A stretch of 64,000 nt of DNA from Enoplolaimus lenunculus (taxonomy: Eukaryota; Nematoda; Enoplea; Enoplida; Thoracostomopsidae): contig JASANG010001869.1 in NCBI GenBank assembly GCA_030248215.1, forward strand, positions 1-64,000, in the 5' to 3' direction. The notes under the pieces are model-generated. The model did no database searches, had not been told where the DNA came from, and worked only from the letters and a program-made list of their open reading frames with translations. Below are positions 10,102 to 22,599 of this stretch, one piece after another; within the stretch, counting starts at the first letter, position 1; each line of letters starts with the position of its first letter. Position numbers and translations under genes: made by a program.

Positions 10102-13100
10102 CTAGTCAAACCCAACGACTTCATTCAACCTCAACGTGCCCATTTCACTGCTACATTTGATGCCAACACTAATGCAATAATGGTCCAGTAACTGTGTGAG
10201 TAGTTCAATTTCATCAAGAAATTCTAATGCGCTTATTCTGAAACAAAAATGGTTGCGCGCTGTTGGTTTTCATTCCGGTGATATAGAATCTTATTTAAAG
10301 TCTACGACTCAAGCCTTTTACACAATATTTTACTGCTTAAACTGAAGGCAGTCGTTTTCAAATAAAAACTTTCATTCATCATAGAGTTGTATCCGGGTCC
10401 GGGTATTCTGGGAATTTTTTTCGTAAAAGTTTAGGTACGGGTTTCGCTGCAAGAAATTCCGGACCCGGGTTTCACAACCAAATATCGCCGGTCTGGGTCC
10501 CGGTATTACGAAAATACCCGGACAAACCAGAAATAAAAATACTACAGTCACGGACAGAATTAAGTACAACAGCAATCTGAACCAAACGCGGCTCGAGTCA
10601 CGATCGCTCGCATACGCGATCACAATCGCTCGCAACCGCAATTTCGCGGCTGCAAACCGCGATTGTGCACGCAGTTGTGCGGTTACAAACGCGGGCAAGA
10701 TGGTGGCTATAGATGCAGCTACAATTGCGGATAGACGCGGCTCTAGCCGCGAGTGCGAACGCGTCTAAAACCGCGATCACTCAAAAAGCGTCGCGCCTAC
10801 AAAACCGCAACCGCAATCGAATTGGACGCAATAGCGGTTTCTGCGCACATAATTCTGTAAGTGACTGTATAGCCAAACTGCATAGTGATTTGAGCATCTC
10901 GAGGCTATTGTATAGGCAAAAGAACTTATCAGATGGTTGCACCTTGCTAACTGTATGAAATACATTTGAGACAAAACACTCACGACGTCTAAGGACAAAA
11001 TATCGCATGTCTTACGTAAAAGCAAACTAAATAAAATATACAGCTAAAAACCATAGTACTAAATTTTATACGAAATACTTATCACCTACCTTTTCACTTC
11101 AGCTTGGGACAGTTTAGCATACACTTGGCTCATTGTCCATGCTTTTGCCTTAAGCCAGCCACATTCAAGAAACCTAAAACAAAAAATAACTCAAATAAAC
11201 CTGTTTGCTGACCCGACAAGTAATTTATCACGTACACCGGTGATTCATTGAAAGTTTCTCGCTGATTTCAAGAAATTTTGGCATTCCGCTCGTAATAACT
11301 TAATGTTTCAGCGAAAATGAATGCATAAGACTGGATTAAAAACGCTTTCGAGAGCAAACTCATTCCAGATATATGACATTCAAGCACTAAAAGCTTCAAA
11401 CATTAATAAATTACGGGTTTAATTCTAAGTTAAACAACTATCGGCTTATACCTCTTCGCCTCAAAACACGTAATGATTTGAATTTTACAGTTGATAGAGT
11501 TGCATTCGGGTCCGACTATTTATTTTCAAATATCGGCGCTCCCGTAATATAGACTAACACCGAAAACCTCAACCATCGACAGCAGGAATAATGGTTATAT
11601 AATTTCCACTAAAACACGTGTCCATCGTGCAAGTGAGTTATTTTTGAGAGTGAGTCATAAACACTGAAGGCATTTGGTTCCTCTGCCCATCATAGTCCCA
11701 AAGCACAGTGTGTAATAATTGTATTACATAGCATACCTAGAAATTTGTGACTCCAGCGATTCACAGGCTGATACCCCAGTCAACGCCACACCTCGACTGT
11801 GCAAATAATCTTGCATGATGGCACCAAATTGATCGTTAATATTGACCTAAAATCAAAATTGCGAACTAACACAAAACAGAACGTTCGGTAAAAATACAAA
11901 ACAACAAACACAGGAAAAACAGCTGCCTGTCATACGCACACCCGTGGCGAATTCTACACTCAACAGGCATGACACACTTCTTCATTAAATAGTTGTAGTA
12001 CTTCGTATTTTCTAGCAAGACCATTTTGCCATTGTTAAAACACATTTTCCAGAGCGAAAATAAAAACAGCTTTGGATCTCCAGCAAAAATTTAGCCATAA
12101 AATGTAACTCCATTTCTTTTGACCACACATCGACAAAAGTTTTGAATCGTAGCGACTGAAATCGAAATATTAGCGATTATGACTTTTTAAACACAATGAC
12201 TAAGGTACATAACGAAGCATAAATAAACAAAACATTTCTCAGAATCAAACAAATTTTTGATTACGTTACCTGTTCGTAATTAACAAACAAAGCAGTAGTA
12301 AACACATTAGCGAGGGTTGCTAGCAAATTGTTCGACTGATCCGAGGTCATATAGACTAAAACGCATTCGCTGAGGATAAGCGTTGGCAACGACCCGCTGA
12401 TACCACAGTCGGCAAGTTTAGCACGAATTTCTTTTGGATTTCGCACATCTAAAGCCATAAACTTCGCCTATTAGTCTTAAAATTATTGGGATAATGGTAT
12501 ATAATTCAGCTTACTTTTTGCACTGGACACAGTTTGCCACTACAATCAATTTTAATTTCGTCGCTGCCACTAATCAGATTGATTTAAAAGCCTGTTGCTA
12601 ACTAGCGATAGGTGTTATACACATTTCAAAGCAACAAAAGGTAAAACTAAATTTTTGTGTTTGCCAACATAAAACATAGATATCCTTAAAATCAACGACA
12701 AATATGTTATCGCTCCGACACTGCTTCCTACACAGGATGTACAAAGTTGCACGCCTTTGCGTAATAGGAATTATCGACTGTTGCTATTATCAAGATGATA
12801 GCTCTTTAACACGAGTATGCCACTGAATACATTCGGGCCGAAAAGAAAGTACCCAGCACTTGTAATGCTTTTCCCTGCCCACTAATTTACGGAAGGACCA
12901 CAGCAACAATCGCTCCGGTTATTGTTCAAAGCTATGTTCACTGTGGGGTAGGGTAGATACAAACTACAACGCGAGTCGGTCAATTTTAAGCCACGCAAAG
13001 ATAGGTACCAAAGTTGCATACTCTTCCTCATAGAGCCATCATCGACTTTTGTTAGTATGGAATCAAAAAACTAAGAACAATTGTGTAGTAAAAACACAAT

Positions 13101-16100
13101 AAATTCGAACTTACCCACTCCAACGAGATGATAAGTGTCTCCGTGAAGATCGACATGTTGAATATCAGTCGCTGGACGATTCGCTGAAAACCAAAAATTA
13201 AACATTCCAAAACTATTTCAAATCATTTCAGGTTCAGCCTTGACTCAAAAAGTTGTAAGCTGATTCTTAAATGATTATACCAGCTACGGATTACTTAGCA
13301 ATAGGTTTTCAAACTAACAAACTGTAGTTGCTTCGGAATCGAAGTTATACAGAAGTAAACCAGATGGACATCGAAGAATGTGCCGATTTCACAGCTAAAT
13401 ATATATTAACTGAATTTTAAGCTGCAGTGCTACACACATTTGAGAATATGAACGAACAGTAAACAAGGGCACACAAAAAACACAAAAAAAAGGACAAACC
13501 CAGAAAACACCTCCACAGCGCCCCCGAAAAAAGCGAAAACCCCATTATTCCAAAATTGTTTTACACTTACATTGCTTTTCAAACGACAGCCACATTAAGT
13601 TTTTCGTATTTCACAAATAATTTATTGCCTTAAGAGGTCTTCGATCGCAACGAATGTGAGAATGTGATGATCGAGTAGACGCGTTGTTTAGACTGTACTC
13701 ACTATGCTATAGTTTTAGTACGTATTTGGTTTTTTGATAGTTCGGCGCGTTAATTTTAAAACTACATATGGACCACGAAGAAGTTATCCAAGTCAACAAA
13801 GACGCAATTACCGGATATCCGGTATCGGCATAACATCTTTCAAAAATAATATATAACACGGGTATCACCGGATATTTGATTGCGGTAAATACACTAATCG
13901 CAAAATCGTTACCCGGTTAATAGTTACCACTTAGCCACATTTTCACCCATCCCAAATACATTTTATCCAAGCAATCTCTATTTACCATCTTTCGAAACCG
14001 CACCATACAGTGGTGATCCGTCTTTGGAAATAGCGTGAATTTTCTTCGAAGTGACACCGGGAAAATCGAATTCAACAAACCGTTTTGGATGAATGCCAGC
14101 GTCTCGCAACTGCCAGAACAACGTATCGAATCCGGCTCCGATGTTCACAATTTGAAATCCAGCATCTGACAGCGAAGTACCCGCCAATGCCTGCAATATT
14201 ATATATACTACAAGTCACGGACAAATACATAACATCAACACGCGAACTCACGATTGCATAAGGACTATTCATACGTGCAAACTTTGCGGCGAGAACACGC
14301 AACTGCTAGTAGCACGTATACGTACTTTGTATGCAGTGCAGCTGCAATTATTTGCAAAACTTGCACGTGCGAATACTAATATGGCGGTACACACGTGTAA
14401 TTCTAAGCGCTCGCGAATAACACGATCACTGAGTAATCTGGTTTTGGAACACGACTAATCGGCCGCGGTCAAAACAAAATTCATACGCTATTTTAAAACC
14501 GTGAACACAAACACAGTAAAACTGCAATCGTTGCACACTAAGTTCTGTATGATACTGTAGTAGCATAACAGTCATATTAGGAGTTTAAGCAAGCGAACTA
14601 CTGTAGTGACCCGAATAAAAGGGAGAACTGATATTTATTTGGCCTCTCCAGAGTGTACCCCTATTATTCGGCTACGGACTGTTATATATTTTTAACCAAC
14701 ACTTCGTTATTCATATATAGTTGACTTCTATCATAATCTTGAGCGATAATGCAAGATTATACTTAAGAATGTACTTTCAACACTTAAATATGCTTTAAAG
14801 TTCCAAACTCAACTTCATTTGGTCCTGCAGTCATTTAGTCATTTATATACTGCAGTTAGGGTAAATTGAGATTTATGGACTCTAATTAGAATTTAGGGAC
14901 TCTATCCGTTACGGACCCTTATTAGGGGGACGGACTCCTATTGAATGTTACTTAAAATGGGGAACACCCCCTCTTATTCTGGTCACTACAGTACACAGAC
15001 ACGAAATGGCGAAATTAAGCACAACTGACAAGAGCAGATATAATTAGTTCAAAAACGTGCAGCGGGATTCCAAACAAATTATTTGCTCTGAAAATAAAAA
15101 TTGCAAGCTGGCAACGGCGCAACGGCGGTTCAACAATATTCCAAATTTTCAGATTTCGGCATAATTAAGGCTAAGGATTACTAGTGAAAGAAAAATGTAC
15201 AAAGCAGTGAACGTATAAACCAAGTTCCAAAGCTGTGTTGTTCAGTTAGTAATCTATTTATTAAAGCTGGAACACTCCACGTACGTTTTTGTTTACGTGA
15301 CGTATGCAAATTGAGATGCAAACTGAGACAGTATACATTGAGAATAACTATTGTTTCGGATGTGTTTTATACATCTGCAAAGAACTACAACTCTTCAAAA
15401 AACAGTTTTTTTTAATTTCGCCCACTTAAATTTATTTGAGGGCCCAGGCAACAATTTAGCCTAGGCCTAGGGCCAAGGAAGCCTTAGCCCAGTTGCACAT
15501 ATGTGCAACTACGTGTACTAGTTATCCTTAGCAGATGGGATTACGGTACGACATACACCGAAACTTATCGCAGCTTCTTATAGATTTCCATCATACGTAA
15601 TACTAAACGTTACTGTTTCTTCTAAATAAATATACATAATATATAAATGTATTCATATTATAGTTTGTATAAATGAAATGCATAACAGATCAAAATGTAC
15701 ATTGACAGAGCCCAATAAGCGCTTATCAAAATCCTGATAAACGTTTCACATTAGTTCATAACATAGATACGACCGTTTACATTTAAACTGTACTGAAAAC
15801 ACTTAAATATGTAAGTACATCACTACTTAACATGTTAGCTTTTGATTTACTGTACTTAACTAAGTTGGTATTGCCAAAAGTGTTACTTTCAGTTTTGCTA
15901 TTTTTATATATAACCATTACATTTATTGAGCGAAGCGAAACTCCGATCACCTTTGCCCGTCTGTCCGTCCGAAAAGAATCTTCGGAACGGCTGAACCGAT
16001 TTTGATAAACATTTTTGTTTGAAAGCCAATTATCCTGGGGTGTTAACCTCGCTTTGGGATTTTAAAATTTTAATTTCACTAATTATTGCAGTTACAAGCA

Positions 16101-19100
16101 ATCTAGTTTCAGCATTAAAGGGTTTTTGGGTGCTAGGAATCTGCATAGACTGTTTACAAACCTTCAAAACCGATTATTGAATAGTTAGCTAATAGCTAAT
16201 TTGCATATTTGCTTAATTGATAAGTCTAAATAATGGTTTTTTTAAATTATTTCTCAAATTATTAGGGTTACTGAAGGATTTTAACCTCCAAAACCAATAA
16301 ATGAACAGTTAGCTAATACCTAATTTACATACTAGCTTTACTGCTTACATGTGTTCGAGCTTCGCTCAATACATGTACCTAGTCCCACTACGACTGGTTT
16401 GTACTCTGGTGTTGAAAGGTGGATGTCCGTCCGTCCGTCTGTCCGTCCGAAAAGAATCTCTGCTGAACCGATTTTGATAAACTTGTTTTGTTTGAAAGCC
16501 AATTATCCTGAGGTGTTAACCTCACATTGGGGTTTTAAAATTTTAAGCGGTTTATTAGCTACAGGCTAATTTGCATAATTAATTAAGCCTAAATTAGTAC
16601 TTTCTAAATTATTTCACTAAAGCAATCTAATTTCAGCATTAAAGGGTTTTTGGGTACAAGGAATCTGCATAGGCTGTTTACAAACCTCCAAAACCAATAA
16701 TTGAGTAGTTAGCTAATAGATAATTTGCATATTAGCATTGTTTATAAGCCTAAATTAGGACTTTTTACAATATTTCACTAATTATTAAGGTTAAAAGCAA
16801 TATAATTTTAGCACTAAAGGGTTCTTAGGTGCAACAAATTTGAATAAATTATTTACAAACGTCCAAAACCGATAATTGAATAGTTAGCTAATGACTAATT
16901 TGCATATTAGCTTAATTGACAAGACAAAACTAGGACTTTTTAAATAATTTCAATAATTATTAGGGTTTACTGAAGGTCTTTGGGTGCGAGGGATCTGAAT
17001 CAATTGTTTACAAACGTCTAAAACCGATAATTCAGTAGTTAGCTAATAGATAATTTGCATATAAGCATAATTGATACGACTGGTATACAGTTGGTGCGTA
17101 ACTAGTGACATACTACTTTGCATATGAGTATAAATATAAATAGAGCATGGCTATTAAATTTTGAAAAAGCAAGCGCATCTGAGATTTACTCAACAAATTC
17201 GGTCCACGCAACTATTTAAAACACCAGAACCTAAAACTCAGAGCACTTCAAAGTAGGGATGTGCCGATACCGAAATTTCTGCCGATACCGATACGTACTT
17301 CTTTTGAAAATTTGCCGGTGCCGAACCGATGCCAATTCCAACTTTACTACACCAAACTTAAAGAACAAACAGCATACTACATTACATCATTATGCTAAGA
17401 CTTAAACCGTAACCACCATAAACGATTATAATTTTATGAGAAAGGTTAATTTCAATAAGTTTTTCAAACACAAACTCAAGCGAGATAATCGGTTCCCTGA
17501 CCAGACAGACTGATATACGCCAAGAAGTGAAACTGATAACACTCCAACTGTCTGTTATGTGCAAAAAGGACTGGCAAAGAATCGGCAATTTTTTTGCAGT
17601 GCCGATGCCGATACTCACGAAAAGTGCCGACTGCGATTATAACCGATACCAATGCCGATTAATCGGCACACCTCTACTTCAAAGCCGGAATACGGATAAA
17701 CGAGAATCAACCCAATTTTTCGTTTTAAACATTTAAAAACAATTCTACGCCTTAGAAACGATTCAGTGGACGAAATAGATATATAACATCTGCGGCCTTA
17801 ATAACTCCCCAAAAATCGCTGATTTCACTGAGTGTTTTGTACAGCAGAAATTTATGTTCGTTCATATATGATAATATACGTAATGTTTAACCCTGCACAT
17901 AACGCAAATAAATCATCTTATTCTTTTAGCAAAAGGCTAGGTAGTACCTTGCCTTACAAACATAATATATAACTATTTTATTACACCTAAGTGCAAACAC
18001 TCATAATCAGAGCACACATGGAAACGACATATGTATATATTACAATGCAAGCAATGTACCTAAGCATAACGCTTTAAATTTAACTTTATATCCCATCATT
18101 CAATTCAACAATGCGTCCTTCAATCAAACGAGTGGCGACAGCAGTAACCTCCATTCTGGTTACGGTACTTTTAGTCAGCATCCAAGGATCACGACATCCC
18201 CGAGGGCGATGGTATAAAGTGGCAAGAAACCAACCGGGTCACAGTACGAACCGACAATACAGGCACATTGCTTCCCAGCCACATTTCAATCGAAAAAACC
18301 GACGAGACAGGTATGTTTATACCAGAAACAAAGATCCGCATCCTCATATAGATTAAAACATCAGTAAACAATATTTCACTCAATCTTTGCATAATCCCAA
18401 GTCTATAGTATCAGCACAAGCTGAGTAAAAATGAGCGTAGCCAGTATTCATTTCGAGAAATATACTTCACGCCTTGTACACCACCTGCAAAATAGAATGT
18501 TCAAATTGAACACGACGCAAACGACCTAGAACTTATAGTTTCAAATTCATTATCATACATATTATAAGGAGAACCAATTTCAACATTATATTTCAGCGCG
18601 ACAGTTGCCGACTCAAATCCTAAGTTAACAGAAATTCTCCACGATGTGTCTGACAATAGTTGCCACACTCCATCCTATATCAATCGTCGTCACTCAACAA
18701 CAAGCACCAATTCGCACGTAGGCGGCTTAGATTTCCCTCAATGCGGATCTTGGCTCGAATCCGATAATTCTGGATATGCTTCTGGAGCATATTTGTTTAA
18801 CCAGTCATACGTCAACTTAACATGCACAATTCGCTCGCTTCCCGACCCGGTAACCATTGTTTGGATGTTTAGACCGCATTTCACCAACTTCATCAGTTCT
18901 CCAACGAACACTGTGAAAAAGCCTGCGAATTTTCGCACGGTCCGACGTCGTCGACGTTCGCTATCGTTGACTGTGGGAAAATATAAAAATTTTCCAACGG
19001 TCACCGGTCGTCAACGGCGTAGCGTCGTACGTTTGCACACGTTTACGACACCATCACCGTGTACTACAATGCGAACCGTCACTGAATGCAATGTCGATAC

Positions 19101-21695
19101 AATTGGTGTCCATCGCACTACGTCAACATGCGTTAAACGCTTGGATCAGCTGGCATTCACTGGCGACTATTATTGCAAAGTTCTTCAAACAACGAAACCT
19201 GATGCTAATGGCATACGAGGTCAGCTTTCGTGTCAGTATGACACCATTTAGAGGATGAAACCAGAATTCTGGTTCCTCCAAGAATCCGATATAACATTTT
19301 CTACAATCCAGTTTCATCTACTTTTGCTTTTCGTACGTTTATTTTTCGTCACATTTTCAGTTTCAATACTTTTTGTGAAAAAATATTTTTGTTTAAAATC
19401 TTTAAAATTGAAGATTTAAATTTATGCGACGAACAAATGAATCAAATAACAAATGAGCATACGTATGATGAATAGTTTAATATCGTGAACACGGTCTCCC
19501 GAGAAAAATTAAAACCCGCGGGTGCCCAAGAAAACGTTGATAAACTACTAACCTCACATTTCAGACCCGGTCTCAAATCAAATCGTCGCATCCTCGCGTA
19601 CCTCAATCGACGTCATCGGCATAGCAAACCTGTCATTGATATCATCGGACTCAATCGAATTCAACCAAACAGCAAAAGTTCGTGTTCTAGTCTGCGGTCA
19701 CCCCCAGCCACAAATCGTCTGGCACAACCCGATGCGAAATCAATTCCTATCCACAGGTCACAAGCACCAAACGCCGCAATCTGGAACCATTGGACTTGAC
19801 CTCTACCCTTACATCCCTCAAGTGACCGCAAACGTTTTGCAGTTAACGCACACCCTGGTCAACCAAACTAACAGCAACCATAGAAGTTCTCCAGTTTGGC
19901 AGGTACCATTCTGCTACATAGCAACACTACTAATATCTCGTCCAGACCACACGGATAGCAAATACGAAGTGATAGCCAGCAACGAGGGTGGAACAAATAC
20001 TTTTGAATTGTCCCTCCGGGTACACGGCGTCCCGACCGGATACAAAAGCGGCTCAAAGGCCACAAAACATGGGACAACCAATTCATTTTCTGGTCGAAAA
20101 TTATTTTTAACAATGACAGTAACCATGTTAGCGCTGGTTTTTACATAGTGTGTCTACTTGTGCCAACTAAAAATCCGTTTAAATTATACGCGTTATGGTG
20201 TGGCCAGAACGAGAAAACCATTTCCCGTTTGAGCACGGGCACTCAGGGCTACGGAGATCATTACCTTTCACAGGCTGTACTGCAACGTCAAACGAAATCA
20301 TTTGTAGCACACCGTATTCATTATGAGTCAGAACTTTTTGAAAAATTATCTTTATAAACTTCGCTTCACTTAAACGATTAAAGAGATAGAGGAACGTCAG
20401 GATTTCATTTTGGGGTGGTTAAATTTTAAAGCGACATTATTTAAACAAAATAAATATAAAGAGAACGAGAAAATTTTCTTCCGCAAAGAACCGATAAGTA
20501 GAATATTTGGCAGGAGCCGTGAATTAAGACCATAAACCAAATATATAGCACATTTTAATATCAAAATATTCTGGCTACCGCTTTTTGTTGAATCATTGTC
20601 AGCAACCTAATCGCAATAAAAACTATTAGGTCCAGTGCAAATACACCAACGCTACTACCTACTACACTATATTCATTACACTGCATGATATAGACGACAA
20701 ATTAGCTTAAATTTTAAGTCGAAAATACGTTTCTCACAATATCACAAGTAGGCACACTATATTACACTATTTTATATTCTGTTTTCATTTTGTTTTATAC
20801 CAATGCATTATTAATTGTGTACTGTTTCCGTTCCAGTAATGCTAAGTGTAGTAGAGTTGTCCGAGTACCCGACTCAGATACCGGGACATTAATGTGCCTG
20901 ACTTCGATGCTGCCGTGAACAGGACTAGAAAAAAGTAAATTATTTTAAATATTGCTAATGAGGTTGCCCGCACTTCGGTTCTGGTTTTGCTTCTTGTGCC
21001 CGCAAGACGGTATAGTGAATTTTTTGGAAACTTCGCCGGACCTGGTAATTCATGGCCCCAGGACACCTCTAATGTCAATGCGTGGCATGCGAATAAAAGT
21101 AAGTACATAATTATTATATAGTATTACATTAGTATTATTGTTACTTGATTTGATGCATACATACGTATATACAATAAACAAGTACACCTGTTAACGAGCA
21201 TTGAATGACGATAATTTTACACGAAATAGTAAACACAGGTTTGAATATTAACCTAACGCAAACACTACAGGTTCCATAACACCCAGCTTCTCGGTTCGTT
21301 GGCTGGAATTTGCAGTTTATTAGATTTCTAACCGTAGCGCATACAGCCACAGCTCATCTTCAATTATTTCAAGCTAAGTTTTCTGCTTAACATTCTTGTA
21401 ATGGCGGTGTCGGTTAAAAAAGAAACTAGCAAACCAAGAATAAAAAGATTATGCCCCCCATTACTTTCGAACGGAAAGCAAAATCACGTTTTGAGTTTGC
21501 CCCAAAGCAGAAATAACTGAAACATATAAGAATATTTTCATCGTTCTCATTTTTTGATAACGTGATTTTCTTTGCTCTGTTTCAAAAACTTTTTATGGTA
21601 CATTTAAAAGTTTTTAAACGAAGTCAATTTTTAAATTTAACTGGATGTTTGACTTATTACGAAAAGCTGCCTTGCAATAAATATTTTCAAAAGTA

Positions 21696-21752
<57 letters not shown>

Positions 21753-22586
21753 CGCTGATACTTTATAAATTGCCACAAAACGATAAAAATTAGTATTCAT
21801 GCGGCGTTCCATGCCGGAATAGGAAAAGGAACAGGAATTGAATTCTCGCTGGAATTCCGGTTGAAATTTAATACGTAGCCAGACCTAATGTAAAATGAAA
21901 CCACTCAAAACTCACTTTTACAAACTGATCGATAACCGTTCGAATAGCATGCACCCGAGCCCAATAGCCACGATTAATTTCTGGCGGTTTGCGTTCACAC
22001 TGAATTGATAGTGTCGGTGAAAAATGACTAATATATGGATCTTTCCAATAACCCAGCTGCACAGCGTATCGTTTACAGATTGTTGCGTCATCGTTTGTCG
22101 CCTGAAACCGCGGGATATTATCAAGGTAATTTAGGATTTCGGTCATGAAAAATTTTATAAAACATGCACTTATTTTGGCATTAGAATATACATCCTGTCG
22201 GCTCAGCGTTTTATTGCGCAATAAAAATGTTTCTTGTCCAGCAGTAAGCGGCTATTTTTACAAATCAGAAAACGAACACTCGTTCAGAAATATTCATGGT
22301 CCCCGGTTGATACAAGCCTCAATTTCTTAGTTTTCCGCTCTGATCAATGTACAGCAGAAAAAGGAAAACAAAACAGCATTTTTTCCGAAAAAGCGCAAAA
22401 ATTACTCTAGTGTTATTGAACATACGCATAAACTTGATAAATTAAAACTACGCTATGTGCACAATAAAATATTGCACACCTTACCTGCACACTGATGTCA
22501 TCAGCCATATTCTCACTAATAGAACGGTGTCTCCCAATGATAGGCGCCGCCTCAGATGGTGATTCAACAAATGAAGGAGTATCCAT
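10102..22586 (-). CDS. LCMT1: Leucine carboxyl methyltransferase 1 (8 exons, complete)
   Basis: By family knowledge this enzyme uses S-adenosylmethionine to methylate the C-terminal leucine of the PP2A catalytic subunit, which steers holoenzyme assembly. Exons: 22586-22485, 22101-21916, 14190-13986, 13183-13115, 12448-12270, 11846-11737, 11173-11090 and 10237-10102. All junctions are GT-AG and all phases agree, giving 1,071 nt or 356 residues (family about 330). Visible motifs are CKRYAVQLGYWKDPYI and PPEINRGYWARVH in exon 2, the SAM site VNIGAGFDTLFW and EFDFP in exon 3, LSECVLVYM and FVNYEQ in exon 5, and DEIELLTQLLDHYC in exon 8. Exon 1 (MDTPSFVE..) starts the chain at its first ATG. Intron 2 (7.7 kb) holds an Ig-family gene on the other strand. 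I see no break, so it is probably functional. Confidence 0.93.
10380..10530. repeat. CCGG-rich repeat fragment in intergenic DNA
   Basis: Repeated CCGGGTCCGGGTATT-like words resemble the interior of the CAGGGTGCAACCGG MITE family, but the termini are not recognisable. Just upstream of the LCMT1 last exon on the plus-strand map. Confidence 0.4.
10542..10869. mobile_element. MITE with CTACAGTCACGGACAG ends, TA target
   Basis: The left end CTACAGTCACGGACAGAATT and the right end AATTCTGTAAGTGACTGTA are inverted repeats flanked by TA on both sides, as for Tc1/mariner-type elements. The interior is full of GCGATCGC- and ACCGC-like words (for example CGATCGCTCGC) and much richer in GC than its surroundings. 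It lies in LCMT1 intron 7. Confidence 0.65.
14208..14565. mobile_element. MITE related to the 10542 element, next to LCMT1 exon 3
   Basis: It begins CTACAAGTCACGGACAAATA, matching the end of the 10542 element, and ends near ATACTGTAGTAGC. Inside, ACTATTCATACGTGCAAACTTT and CAAAACTTGCACGTGCG resemble the 50107 MITE family, so it may be composite. Its edge is only 17 bp upstream of the exon 3 acceptor. Confidence 0.5.
14601..14991. mobile_element. MITE with CTGTAGTGACCCGAATAA ends, TA target
   Basis: The left end CTGTAGTGACCCGAATAA and the right end TTATTCTGGTCACTACAG are inverted repeats flanked by TA. The interior repeats GGACTCTAATTAG-like words. A related shorter copy lies at about 36885-37035. 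Confidence 0.75.
15160..15530. mobile_element. Possible MITE with GCTAAGGATTACTAGT ends
   Basis: GGCTAAGGATTACTAGT near 15172 is matched in reverse by ACTAGTTATCCTTAGC near 15517. The interior ends with the palindrome GTTGCACATATGTGCAAC and CCTAGGCC words. No convincing target duplication. Confidence 0.4.
15925..17090. repeat. Dispersed element with ~150-180-bp internal subrepeats
   Basis: It starts at GAGCGAAGCGAAACTCCG followed by a TGTCCGTCCGAAAAGAATC block. Then come diverged tandem subrepeats, each with AAACCGATAATTGAATAGTT, TAGCTAATAGATAATTTGCAT and AATTATTAGGGTTA. A second start of the same block lies near 16345-16450. The same element occurs at 62435-63380. No coding region is visible, and the transposon class is unclear. 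It lies in LCMT1 intron 2. Confidence 0.7.
17255..17680. repeat. Repeat pair of GCCGATACCGATACCG words
   Basis: GTAGGGATGTGCCGATACCG near 17255 and the reverse form AATCGGCACACCTCTAC near 17657 frame a ~425-bp stretch. This looks like the two ends of a non-autonomous element. The match is imperfect. Confidence 0.5.
18111..20148 (+). CDS. Immunoglobulin-superfamily protein nested in LCMT1 intron 2
   Basis: Probable exons are 18175-18310, 18605-19219 and 19565-20148, with matching phases. Exon 1 carries an Ig-strand pattern (GIKWQETNRVTV, then DNTGTLLPSHISIEKTDET). Exon 2 has a full Ig-like core: VNLTCTI, VTIVW, then GDYYCKV. Exon 3 has a second core: VRVLVCGHPQPQIVW, then YEVIASNEGGTNTFELSLRV, where the usual second Cys is absent from its place. 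The C-terminus is hydrophobic (LFLTMTVTMLALVFT, then stop), as for a GPI signal or short anchor. An ATG at 18111 opens a signal-peptide-like segment (TAVTSILVTVLLVSIQG) in another frame; linking it needs a 31-nt intron or a one-base shift. Between the two Cys of the exon 2 domain lie VRRRRRS and GRQRRS, which look like furin sites. Secreted or surface role inferred; no orthologue named. Confidence 0.7.
20449..20454 (+). terminator. Candidate poly(A) signal of the nested Ig gene
   Basis: AATAAA about 300 bp past the stop codon at 20148, followed by AT-rich DNA. Confidence 0.4.
21695..21751. repeat. (ATT)n microsatellite
   Basis: About 19 uninterrupted ATT triplets in LCMT1 intron 2. Confidence 0.95.
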
Positions 22587-22599
22587 TGTAACAATAGTA

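Noticed and set aside
10598-11025. Overlapping frames of 60-82 codons on both strands
   Set aside because: They are products of GC-rich repeated words inside a MITE in an LCMT1 intron.
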